Below, in pieces: positions 1-6,390 of a DNA stretch of 9,217 nt (positions within the stretch are counted from its first letter, which is position 1; each line of letters opens with the position of its first letter). The translations under genes and the position numbers were made by a program. The notes under the pieces are model-generated. The model was given only the letters and a program-made list of their open reading frames with translations. It had not been told where the DNA came from and ran no database searches. The stretch lies in assembly GCA_965368175.1 (NCBI GenBank), contig CBDULX010000122.1:1-9217 (forward strand), in the 5' to 3' direction. The stretch comes from CBDULX01 sp965368175. Its GTDB lineage: Bacteria > Pseudomonadota > Gammaproteobacteria > SZUA-229.

Positions 1-2
1 TA

Positions 3-227
3 TGGGATCGCTGGTTTCCCAAACCGGTGAAAATCATACTCGACCAGTTCATGGAAAAGGACATCGAAGGCAGCAGCCACTGGTATGAACTCACCAAAGG
101 TCAGTGGATACAGGGTTTACTGGCACGTTATAACGATGAAAAACGAGTGTATGTGGTCACCGTAGTACCTGAAATGCCGGATGCGGTGCACGACCGCTGG
201 CCGAGAATTATGAGTGGTTCCGGGTGA
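3..227 (+). CDS. C-terminal end of an unrecognised protein (5' end outside window)
   Basis: The frame is open from the first complete codon at position 3 to a TGA at 225-227, giving 74 residues rich in Trp, Asp and Arg (residues such as W-D-R-W-F near the edge and D-R-W-P-R near the end). A GTG at 27 could serve as a start, but no ribosome binding site precedes it and the frame continues to the edge, so I read this as the tail of a longer gene. There is no signal peptide, membrane segment or motif I can tie to a family. It points toward the minus-strand AhpD-like gene, with 58 bases between the two stop codons and no strong terminator hairpin visible. Function unknown. Confidence 0.55.
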   Translation, partial: WDRWFPKPVKIILDQFMEKDIEGSSHWYELTKGQWIQGLLARYNDEKRVYVVTVVPEMPDAVHDRWPRIMSGSG

Positions 228-285
228 GTTGATGGTGAAGCCTGGCGGATTGATGATGCACGTATAAGCGCCACAATAACAATTT

Positions 286-633
286 TCAGCTTAGCTCCGG
301 CAGAAATTCATCCAGCGCTTTAAACAGCACAACCAGATACATCAGTGCCGGACCACCATGCATAAGCACGGCCTGGAATCCTGCCTCGATCATTTCATCC
401 CGTGTGGCACCAGCCTTGATAGCATGTTTCACATGTATCGCAATACACCATTCACACTGGGCCGCCACCGCAATGCCAACGTTAATGAGTTCTTTTTCCC
501 TGGCATTCAGTGCAGGTCCAGCTTCCGCTTTCTGCATAAAATTCAGGAATGCATTAATTTCAGCCGGGTGATCTTTCTTTAGACGTTTGGTAAGTTCGGC
601 AACTTCCTGCAAACGTTCATTCATCTGTGCCAT
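286..633 (-). CDS. Carboxymuconolactone decarboxylase / AhpD-like family protein
   Basis: A 115-residue all-alpha protein of the CMD/AhpD-like superfamily. The signature is Cys60-x-x-Cys63-x-x-x-His67 inside a helix starting 'NVGIAVAAQ', the redox-active CxxC plus His seen in AhpD-like peroxidase-reductants. The later 'GATRDEMIEAG' segment is also typical of the family. The length matches single-domain members. The ATG at 631-633 is preceded by an AGGA-like site about nine bases upstream; a second Met at residue 4 is a minor alternative. Cytosolic, with no signal sequence. The gene is last in a co-directional minus-strand series, 121 bases after the GYD gene. A thiol-dependent peroxide or disulfide role is the family-level inference; the substrate cannot be read from sequence, and a true decarboxylase role is unlikely because the CxxC is intact. 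Confidence 0.88.
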   Translation of the reverse strand: MAQMNERLQEVAELTKRLKKDHPAEINAFLNFMQKAEAGPALNAREKELINVGIAVAAQCEWCIAIHVKHAIKAGATRDEMIEAGFQAVLMHGGPALMYLVVLFKALDEFLPELS

Positions 634-754
634 GGCTTTTTCCTTTTCTTTTTAACATTGATTAACTACAAATCTGATGCATGATTGATGATGAGGAACT
701 GATTATCATCTTAACCAGGCGGAGCATTGACGGCTGGTCGTTCAGCACACTGCT

Positions 755-1090
755 TCAGTCTAATTTTGCCACTACCCTGGCCATCTCTTCTTTCGAAAAT
801 GCCTGAAACGAATGGGTTCGCACATTACCGAGGGAATCCAGGCGCAAAAAAACCGACATGGCTGTTTCGGCATCTGGCGCATCCAGAATAATAATCCCGT
901 CATAAATACCGTGACTCCAGTAAATATCTTTAACTGTCACTTCGTGTTCCTCTATTGCCCAGTAGACAGCATTTAAAGAACTGTCTATCTGCTTTACAAA
1001 ACTGTCAAATTCTTCCGCACGTTGAGTGGTATCTTTTACGTGACGGCAGCCCTGATCGGTTAAAGTCATAAGGCCGATAAATGTAGCCAT
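755..1090 (-). CDS. GYD-domain protein
   Basis: A 111-residue protein that fits the GYD family (ferredoxin-like fold, usually 95-110 residues). It opens with 'FIGLMTLTDQG', has the 'GIYDGIIILDAPD' strand-loop that gives the family its name (G-x-Y-D here), and then 'LGNVRTHSFQAFS', all in the expected order. Start ATG at 1088-1090 has a clear GGGAG site about six bases upstream. It lies 136 bases downstream of ppsA on the same strand, so it may be co-transcribed or have its own promoter. The family is widespread and often lies near metabolic or stress genes, but its biochemical role is not established and nothing in this copy adds to that. No signal peptide or membrane segment. Confidence 0.85.
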   Translation of the reverse strand: MATFIGLMTLTDQGCRHVKDTTQRAEEFDSFVKQIDSSLNAVYWAIEEHEVTVKDIYWSHGIYDGIIILDAPDAETAMSVFLRLDSLGNVRTHSFQAFSKEEMARVVAKLD

Positions 1091-1226
1091 AAGTTTCTCC
1101 CATATAGTGTGTTAATTGTGGCTATCCGAAAGCCCGGGTGCTGCGCTAAAATATCGCTAACAGGATCTGCTGGATTACCGTCATCCTTGGCAAAATATCT
1201 CTCTCCCCTGGTGATTCATATCAATT

Positions 1227-3659
1227 TCACTCATCCATCTCTCGCGGTTTACGCCCCAGAGCATTTTCAACATCCAGTACATGCAGCGTAGTCCTGACGA
1301 CCGTATCGGGGTTAAGGCTGATGGAATCGATGCCGATATTCACCAGGTATTCGGCCATTTCCGGATAGTCGGACGGCGCCTGGCCACAGAGTCCGGAATG
1401 TCGATCATTGCGTCTGGCGCCATCGACGGCCAGCCGAATCATTTCCTTAACACCCGGATCACGCTCATCGAAATCGAAAGCAACGGTTTCAGAATCACGG
1501 TCTACGCCCAGAGTAAGCTGGGTCAGGTCGTTCGAGCCAATCGAAAAACCATCAAACAGTTTGGCAAATGCATCGATTTGTATAACGTTGTTGGGAATCT
1601 CGCACATGACGTAAATCTCCAGGCCATTGTCGCCACGCCTGAGTCCCTGAGCCGCCATCGCTTCGAGCACCCGTTCAGCCTCATCCACTCGGCGACAGAA
1701 CGGAATCATCAGCTTGACATTATCCAGCCCCATTACCTCGCGCACCCGTTTCATGGCGGCACATTCCAGGGCGAAACCTTCCGCGTAATCGGGATGTGTA
1801 TAACGGGAGGCACCGCGGAAGCCGAGCATGGGATTGGCCTCAACCGGTTCGAACCAGCGCCCACCCAACAGGGCGGCATACTCGTTGGTCTTGAAGTCTG
1901 ACATACGCACTACCACCGGCCTGGGATAAAAGGCAGCGGCAATCGTACCTACGCCTTCGGCGAGTCGCTCGATGAAATAATCCGTCGGTCTGGCATAAGC
2001 CCGGGTAAGGCGTTCGATCTCGGCGCGTTCACTGGCATCCTGTACCTTTTCGAGATGTACCAGCGCCATAGGATGAGCTTTTATCTGGTCGCTGATAATA
2101 AACTCCATGCGTGCCAGCCCTACCCCATCATTAGGCAGCAGACTGGTTTTGAAAGCCATATCCGGATTAGCCAGGATAAGCATGATCCGGGTCGCCGGGC
2201 GTGGCAGATCGCTTAGATCAGTGGTTTCTACATCAAAGGGAATTTCACCGTGATATACCTTGCCCACATCACCCCCGGCGCAGGAAACTGTCACATTGTC
2301 GCCGTCACGAATGATTTCCGTTGCCGATTCCGCACCGACCACCGCCGGGATACCCAGCTCGCGCGCAACAATCGCGGCATGGCAGGTGCGTCCGCCACGG
2401 TTGGTGACTATGGCTGCTGCTGTTTTTAACACCGGCCCCCAGTCCGGGGTGGTAATGTCGGTAATCAGCACCTCGCCCGGCTGGAATTCTGCAAGGTGGT
2501 GTACATCCGGAATCACCCGGGCACGCCCGCTGGCTATTTTGCTACCGACCGAACGCCCACTCACCAGCAACTCACCACTACCGTTAAGACGATATTCCTC
2601 CAGCCTGGAACCGGTATTCTGGGAAGCAACCGTTTCCGGGCGCGCCTGTACCAGATACAGCTGACCATCGAGACCATCCCGGGCCCATTCCATGTCCATA
2701 GGCATAGGCTGACCTGCTCGTTCACTGTAATGATCCTCGACTTTGATGGCATAATCGGCCAGTGTGAGTACATCCGCATCACTGATGCAAAAACGCTCCC
2801 GGTCAGCTTTCGGGGTGGGTATATTACGGGTGGTCTCGCCACTTCTCGCCTGGGCGTAAACCATTTTGATTTTTTTATTGCCCAGCACGCGCCTCAGTAC
2901 CGCGCGGTAGCCCTTTCTGAAGCTGGGCTTGTGCACATAGAATTCATCCGGGTCCACCGCACCCTGCACCACGTTTTCACCCAGTCCATAGGCCCCGGTG
3001 ATAAAAACCACATCACGAAAGCCGGACTCCGTATCCAGGGTAAACATCACCCCACTGGCATCGCGATCCGAACGCACCATTTTCATCACACCAATTGACA
3101 GAGCCACCTTGAAATGGTCAAAGCCCTGATCAATACGGTAGGCAATGGCTCGTTCGGTAAACAGAGAAGCAAAACAACGTCGGCAGGCATCGAGCAACAT
3201 TTCGTCGCCTCGGATATGCAGATAGGTTTCGTGCTGGCCGGCAAAACTGGCGGTGGGCAGGTCCTCTGCGGTGGCGGAACTGCGTACCGCGAGGCTCAGG
3301 TCGGCACCGTATTCTTCCTGTAGCGAGTGGTAAGCCCGCAGAATTTCATCACGTAAATCAGCAGAAAGCCCGATACCATAAACGAGTTCCCGTGCCTTAT
3401 GCGCTCGGCTGGCCAGGTCCTCAACATCAGCAGTATCGACATCATCCAGCAAGGCATGCAGAGCTGTCCAGGCCCCGGCTTTATCGAGCATATCCCGGTA
3501 GGCCTGAGCACTGATGGCGAAACCATTGGGTACACGAACACCTTGCGGGGTAAGTACGCGATACATTTCACCGAGGGATGCGTTCTTGCCCCCGACCAGA
3601 GGCACATCGTCCACACTGATCTCGTCAAACCAGTGGATGTAATGTGTTGTTGTGTTCAT
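1227..3659 (-). CDS. ppsA: Phosphoenolpyruvate synthase (pyruvate, water dikinase)
   Basis: Converts ATP, pyruvate and water to PEP, AMP and phosphate, the entry to gluconeogenesis from C3 substrates. The 810-residue product (E. coli PpsA is 792) has all three expected parts. The N-terminal ATP-grasp region opens with 'GGKNASLGEM' and includes 'LAVRSSATAEDLPTASFAGQ'. The swivelling phosphohistidine domain contains 'GGRTCHAAIVARELG', with catalytic His427. The C-terminal TIM barrel contains 'GSNDLTQLTLGVDRD' (from about 708) and 'SGLCGQAPSDYPE' with the acid/base Cys758. I chose ATG at 3657-3659: a GGGAG site lies about five bases upstream, whereas the in-frame TTG at 3671 would place that site inside the coding region. 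It lies 34 bases after the DUF2934 gene and probably shares its transcript. No PpsR-type regulator gene is present in this window. Confidence 0.97.
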   Translation of the reverse strand: MNTTTHYIHWFDEISVDDVPLVGGKNASLGEMYRVLTPQGVRVPNGFAISAQAYRDMLDKAGAWTALHALLDDVDTADVEDLASRAHKARELVYGIGLSADLRDEILRAYHSLQEEYGADLSLAVRSSATAEDLPTASFAGQHETYLHIRGDEMLLDACRRCFASLFTERAIAYRIDQGFDHFKVALSIGVMKMVRSDRDASGVMFTLDTESGFRDVVFITGAYGLGENVVQGAVDPDEFYVHKPSFRKGYRAVLRRVLGNKKIKMVYAQARSGETTRNIPTPKADRERFCISDADVLTLADYAIKVEDHYSERAGQPMPMDMEWARDGLDGQLYLVQARPETVASQNTGSRLEEYRLNGSGELLVSGRSVGSKIASGRARVIPDVHHLAEFQPGEVLITDITTPDWGPVLKTAAAIVTNRGGRTCHAAIVARELGIPAVVGAESATEIIRDGDNVTVSCAGGDVGKVYHGEIPFDVETTDLSDLPRPATRIMLILANPDMAFKTSLLPNDGVGLARMEFIISDQIKAHPMALVHLEKVQDASERAEIERLTRAYARPTDYFIERLAEGVGTIAAAFYPRPVVVRMSDFKTNEYAALLGGRWFEPVEANPMLGFRGASRYTHPDYAEGFALECAAMKRVREVMGLDNVKLMIPFCRRVDEAERVLEAMAAQGLRRGDNGLEIYVMCEIPNNVIQIDAFAKLFDGFSIGSNDLTQLTLGVDRDSETVAFDFDERDPGVKEMIRLAVDGARRNDRHSGLCGQAPSDYPEMAEYLVNIGIDSISLNPDTVVRTTLHVLDVENALGRKPREMDE

Positions 3660-3693
3660 GACCGCTCCCAACCAGGTAAATACAAACTAGTAA

Positions 3694-3912
3694 CTAGGGT
3701 GCCAATAAACTGTCAATTTCAACTTCAGACTCAAGCCAGTCCCGGTCCTGGCTACCGCCTTGAAAATCGCGATGTTCGGCACGAAAACAGGCCGCTTTTG
3801 CGATCATATGCAGTCGTGCCTCCGGTGTAACTTTTTTAACTACAGGCCCAGCAGAAACCATCTCGCGTGATTTGGATAAACCTTTAGCTGTTGTAGTTTT
3901 CCTGGATTTCAT
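3694..3912 (-). CDS. Small DUF2934-family protein
   Basis: A 72-residue basic protein. The first 28 residues are Lys/Ser/Thr-rich and probably disordered. Residues about 29-69 match the DUF2934 pattern: 'MIAKAACFRAEHRDFQGG' followed by 'DWLESEVEI' with the characteristic Asp58-Trp59 and following acidic residues. The start ATG at 3910-3912 is supported by an AGGA site about eight bases upstream. It sits directly before ppsA (34 bases between stop and start) on the same strand, so the two are likely co-transcribed. DUF2934 proteins are common in proteobacteria and often accompany glycogen, central carbon or stress genes, but no biochemical function is established. A role as a small regulator or partner of PpsA would be speculation. 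Confidence 0.75.
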   Translation of the reverse strand: MKSRKTTTAKGLSKSREMVSAGPVVKKVTPEARLHMIAKAACFRAEHRDFQGGSQDRDWLESEVEIDSLLAP

Positions 3913-3963
3913 AACACTATTCCTGTCTGAATAATTTCATTTAAAAATCTACAGTTTTAATAC

Positions 3964-4097
3964 TTAAGGAAGCTCTGATGTGTTGTCATTTCGACCAGAG
4001 GGAGTAACCTTTCTTTTAAAAGTTGAGAGATATCAAACATTAAGATCCCTCCTTTCAGTCGGGATGACATGTTATGTATTAATCAGAGCTTCCTTAA
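3964..4097. repeat. MITE-like palindromic element with 16-base terminal inverted repeats
   Basis: A 134-base non-coding element. Left arm 3964-3979 (TTAAGGAAGCTCTGAT) is the exact reverse complement of 4082-4097. Inside, 3984-3995 (TGTCATTTCGAC) pairs with 4058-4069 (GTCGGGATGACA) as 12 base pairs including two G-U pairs, and 3998-4003 pairs with 4046-4051, leaving a loop of about 42 bases. Internal words such as 'TGTCATTTCGACC' and 'AGATCCCTCC...GTCGGGATGACA' resemble a palindromic repeat that I have seen scattered in intergenic DNA of many bacteria. The outermost TTAA at both ends could be a target duplication or part of the arms. There is no transposase ORF, so it would be non-autonomous. 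It lies between hsp20 and the DUF2934 gene. Confidence 0.7.
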
Positions 4098-4129
4098 AAA
4101 AACCTGACTAAACCTTTGTCTGTTAGCTT

Positions 4130-4156
4130 GCAGCGCTCATAGAAATGAAGCGCTGC
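4130..4156. other. Hairpin downstream of hsp20
   Basis: An 8-base perfect inverted repeat, GCAGCGCT (4130-4137) with AGCGCTGC (4149-4156), extendable by CAT/ATG across a one-base bulge to leave a tight AGAA loop. It starts 41 bases beyond the hsp20 stop codon, a good place for a transcript end or RNA-stabilising hairpin. For minus-strand transcription no U-run follows directly, so it is not a canonical intrinsic terminator. Confidence 0.45.
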
Positions 4157-4196
4157 TCCAGTTATTAACCTAAAACATCAAGGCTTTCAGCTAATA

Positions 4197-4712
4197 CTAT
4201 TCAACTGGAATTTTCTGCCGTTTGGACTGTTTTACTTTTGGTAAAGTCATCTCCAGTACGCCATTCTTGAACTTCGCCTTGACCTTAGACGAATCCACTT
4301 CACTGGGTAGCATCACTGTACGAGAAAATGAACCACTTGAGGTCTCTCGACGATAATACTCGCCCTTCTCTTCTACCTCTTCGTGTTCTGTGCTGCCTTT
4401 GATGCTGACTGAATCCTCGGTTACCGAGATATCCAGATCTTTCTTGTCCACACCGGGTATTTCGGCGCGCAACTGAATCTCGTTATCCCGATCAATAACA
4501 TCAACAGAGGGCATCCGGCCTTCAAAAGGCATGGGTAATTCGTCCCAGGAAGGCCAGCCACCGCGAAAGCGTCGCCGCAGTCTTGCCGGGAATACATTTT
4601 CAAACCAGTGTTCCATCTCCTCAAATGGATTAAACATAGACCTCGGAGTGACATGTTGAATGTCCTGGCTTTTTTTTGATGCTGTAACATCAGTTTTCTT
4701 TTTATCGTTCAT
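4197..4712 (-). CDS. Hsp20/alpha-crystallin small heat-shock protein
   Basis: A 171-residue ATP-independent holdase chaperone of the small heat-shock protein family; it keeps unfolding proteins soluble for refolding by ATP-driven chaperones and works as a cytosolic oligomer. A charged, Lys-rich N-terminus is followed by a 'NPFEEMEHWFENVF' segment. The alpha-crystallin domain spans about residues 67-161, with 'AEIPGVDKKDLDISV' and ending in the family hallmark 'NGVLEMTLPK'. The C-terminal tail carries the I-x-V anchor (Ile168-Pro-Val170) that docks into a neighbouring subunit. The start ATG at 4710-4712 has one of the strongest ribosome binding sites in the window (GAGGAGG, about eight bases upstream), which predicts high translation. 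It is 65 bases downstream of the aldolase gene. I saw no CIRCE element and no clear sigma-32 promoter, so heat induction is not demonstrated. Confidence 0.96.
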   Translation of the reverse strand: MNDKKKTDVTASKKSQDIQHVTPRSMFNPFEEMEHWFENVFPARLRRRFRGGWPSWDELPMPFEGRMPSVDVIDRDNEIQLRAEIPGVDKKDLDISVTEDSVSIKGSTEHEEVEEKGEYYRRETSSGSFSRTVMLPSEVDSSKVKAKFKNGVLEMTLPKVKQSKRQKIPVE

Positions 4713-4777
4713 GATTGTTCCTCCTCAAAACAAGGCTTTTTGGTATGCGAATATTCAACGCACGAGATATTGATTGT

Positions 4778-5803
4778 TCACTCACTAGCGGACTCCATGG
4801 CGGGACTATACTCACCACGACGTGCCGCGCCGTTAAGTTTGGCGCGATGATACAGGGCAGCCTGGGTACGGCTGGCATTGGCCGCATCACCTTGCCATGC
4901 CTGCAAGGCAGGTTCCTGTAACGCACGGCCATAGGAAAAACTCAACTCCCAGGGTTGTGCCGACAAACGGTTCATTGCATTTAGATAGGCCGTGGACTGT
5001 TCCGGCGTCAGGCCACCGGAAAGAAAATTGATACTGGGCACGGCTGCAGGTACCGTTCGACGCAAGACTCTGATGGTTTGCGCAGCAACCTCGTCCGGGC
5101 TTGCCTTTTGTGTGTTCAGTTTACCGGGCACCATCATGTTGGGTTTCAACACCATGTGTTCCAGGACCACATGATGCCTGTGCAGGGCATGAAACACGGC
5201 ATGAAACACTGCTTCGCTGACATCTACGCAACGGCTCAGGCTATGATCACCATCGATAAGCACTTCAGGCTCCACAATGGGCACTATACCCTGTGCCTGA
5301 CAAATAGCCGCGTAACGGGCCAGAACTTCGGCATTGGCATTGATGGCAAGCCAGCTCGGTGTAGTCTCGGTGATGTGGTAGACATCGCGCCATTTTGCAA
5401 ACCGGGCACCCTGTTGTTTGTAGCCCTGCAATCTCTCATCCAGCCCATCCAGGCCCTGGGTGATTTCATCCCCCGGTGCATTGGCCAGGGCAAGTTTACC
5501 TTTATCAACCTTGATGCCAGGAACTATACCCTGCTGTGCGCACAGCTCAGGTAAGCTGATGCCATCATCCGTGCGCTGTCCGAGAGTCTCTTCAAACAAA
5601 ATAACGCCGCTGATGAACTCACCCAGACCTGGCGTTGCCAGTATCAGGCTTCGATAAGCCCGGCGATTTTCTTCGGTTGATTCAACTGCAATCGCCTTGA
5701 AGCGTTTGGCGATTGTCGGGCTACTTTCATCGGCAGCCAGAATGCCTTTGCCCTTTTGCACCATCGCATCAATGGTTGCCTGAAGTTCGTCCTGTCTATT
5801 CAT
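4778..5803 (-). CDS. Fructose-bisphosphate aldolase, class I (Schiff-base type)
   Basis: Reversibly cleaves fructose 1,6-bisphosphate to dihydroxyacetone phosphate and glyceraldehyde 3-phosphate without a metal. The 341-residue product is the eukaryote-like class I enzyme, not the DhnA/FbaB type. Asp25 lies in 'GKGILAADES', Lys137 in 'ARFAKWR', and Glu178 and Glu180 in 'IVPIVEPEVLIDGDH'. The Schiff-base Lys220 lies in 'EHMVLKPNMMVPG', followed by 'INFLSGGLTPEQST' and Arg293 in 'WELSFSYGRALQ'. The C-terminus lacks the terminal Tyr of animal aldolases, which may lower the rate or alter specificity. ATG at 5801-5803 overlaps the upstream PilZ stop by four bases (ATGA), so translational coupling is likely; a GGGGG-type site lies about five bases upstream. 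With ppsA nearby, a gluconeogenic role is plausible. Confidence 0.96.
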   Translation of the reverse strand: MNRQDELQATIDAMVQKGKGILAADESSPTIAKRFKAIAVESTEENRRAYRSLILATPGLGEFISGVILFEETLGQRTDDGISLPELCAQQGIVPGIKVDKGKLALANAPGDEITQGLDGLDERLQGYKQQGARFAKWRDVYHITETTPSWLAINANAEVLARYAAICQAQGIVPIVEPEVLIDGDHSLSRCVDVSEAVFHAVFHALHRHHVVLEHMVLKPNMMVPGKLNTQKASPDEVAAQTIRVLRRTVPAAVPSINFLSGGLTPEQSTAYLNAMNRLSAQPWELSFSYGRALQEPALQAWQGDAANASRTQAALYHRAKLNGAARRGEYSPAMESASE

Positions 5804-6147
5804 GATGCCCCCTGGCGGAGTAGCCGCAATTGTGATGTATTGAGTAGTCGCCTTATAAATCCGAATAGGGGCCCAATATCATCGGTCATCAATCCGAAAC
5901 CCTGTTCATTCCGGTGAATGATCAATGCTCTGACACGGTGTTCAGCTGAAGCCCTGCTATTATCTGCAACAGCAATGAATTCAATATAACGCTTACACGA
6001 ATTCAGTTGATAGGCAGTTTCGATAAACACACCGCCTGCGGACACGTTGCTTATTCTTCCAGTAGCAACAGGCTTGCCATAGCGATAAAGCACTACATTT
6101 AGCATCTCGTCTGTTTCGATGCGTTTATTGTGGCGATGATTGTTCAT
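5800..6147 (-). CDS. PilZ-domain protein, probable c-di-GMP receptor
   Basis: A compact single-domain PilZ protein of 115 residues from the chosen start. It has both ligand motifs: R-x-x-x-R at residues 5-9 ('RHNKR') and N-x-S-x-x-G at residues 34-39 ('NVSAGG'), the pair that binds cyclic di-GMP. A beta-barrel with a C-terminal helix ('LFGFIRRLLN') follows. The frame extends upstream to an ATG at 6237, but those 30 extra residues (Cys/Trp/Arg-rich) look non-coding and that ATG has no ribosome binding site. ATG at 6145-6147 places the R-x-x-x-R near the N-terminus as is normal, with a weak GGA upstream. The stop codon overlaps the aldolase start (ATGA), so the two are one transcription unit. 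No effector domain; it presumably acts on a partner protein. Confidence 0.88.
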   Translation of the reverse strand: MNNHRHNKRIETDEMLNVVLYRYGKPVATGRISNVSAGGVFIETAYQLNSCKRYIEFIAVADNSRASAEHRVRALIIHRNEQGFGLMTDDIGPLFGFIRRLLNTSQLRLLRQGAS

Positions 6148-6324
6148 GTTTCCAGTCCATTTAATACATTGACAAATCCAGCACAACAGTCGCAAACAGC
6201 TTACCCGACCAGACCTGCCTCGCTCATGCTGTTTCAATATGTTATTTATACGGCCAAAGGTGGGTTCAGGTAATCAGGACTTGTACCTACTTTATCCATG
6301 AATTACTACAGTGAGAGGAGACAA
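6148..6324. other. Divergent intergenic region between PilZ and kinase genes
   Basis: This region separates the minus-strand PilZ/aldolase unit from the plus-strand two-component genes, so promoters for both should lie here. I see a perfect TTGACA at 6169-6174 on the plus strand, but no matching -10 at 16-18 bases. A TATAAATA-like stretch on the minus strand near 6245-6252 could be a -10 for the PilZ unit, but without a good -35. No promoter is called with confidence. Confidence 0.3.
6313..6320 (+). promoter_or_regulatory. Strong Shine-Dalgarno for the leader ORF
   Basis: GAGAGGAG lies five to six bases before the ATG at 6325. It is the only good ribosome binding site between the divergent region and the histidine kinase, and it serves the 21-codon leader frame rather than the kinase frame, which is closed by TGA at 6326-6328 and TAA at 6368-6370. 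Confidence 0.55.
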
Positions 6325-6390
6325 ATGACTCGGAATAGGGGTATATTGGGTCAGCCCGACAAACAGATAACATGGCATCATGATGGATGA
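6325..6390 (+). CDS. Possible 21-residue leader peptide overlapping the kinase start
   Basis: The ATG at 6325 opens a 21-codon frame ending in TGA at 6388-6390, encoding a short polar peptide (MTRNRGILG..., ending W-H-H-D-G). It has a strong Shine-Dalgarno, while the kinase start at 6380 or 6383 has none. The leader stop lies eight bases past the kinase ATG in a different frame, the arrangement used for translational coupling by re-initiation or backward sliding of ribosomes. The peptide itself resembles nothing I know. It could be spurious, but the strength and position of the ribosome binding site argue that it is translated. Confidence 0.4.
   Translation: MTRNRGILGQPDKQITWHHDG

Noticed and set aside
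681..711. GATGAT...ATCATC inverted repeat between GYD and AhpD-like genes
   Set aside because: Only about six matched bases with an irregular loop; too weak for a terminator or operator.
1281..1901. 206-residue plus-strand open frame inside ppsA
   Set aside because: It is the antisense shadow of the well-conserved C-terminal barrel of PpsA; no ribosome binding site or recognisable motif.
2496..3098. 200-residue plus-strand open frame inside ppsA
   Set aside because: Antisense to the ATP-grasp and linker region of PpsA; composition follows from the codons of the real gene.
3660..3671. TTG start extending PpsA by four residues
   Set aside because: The GGGAG ribosome binding site of the ATG at 3659 lies in this stretch, so it cannot also be coding start sequence.
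4130..4156. Intrinsic terminator for hsp20
   Set aside because: The hairpin is good but no U-run follows in the minus-strand direction; kept only as a hairpin.
4749..4756. GAATATTC palindrome between the aldolase and hsp20 genes
   Set aside because: Short AT-rich palindrome with no known operator match; expected by chance at this length.
6169..6174. Perfect TTGACA as a -35 box for the kinase operon
   Set aside because: No acceptable -10 at 16-18 bases (about 6191-6198 reads CGCAAACA), so it is probably coincidental.
6148..6237. 30-residue N-terminal extension of the PilZ protein, with clustered Cys and Trp
   Set aside because: The upstream ATG has no ribosome binding site, the residues look non-coding, and PilZ R-x-x-x-R motifs normally lie near the N-terminus, so ATG 6147 is preferred.
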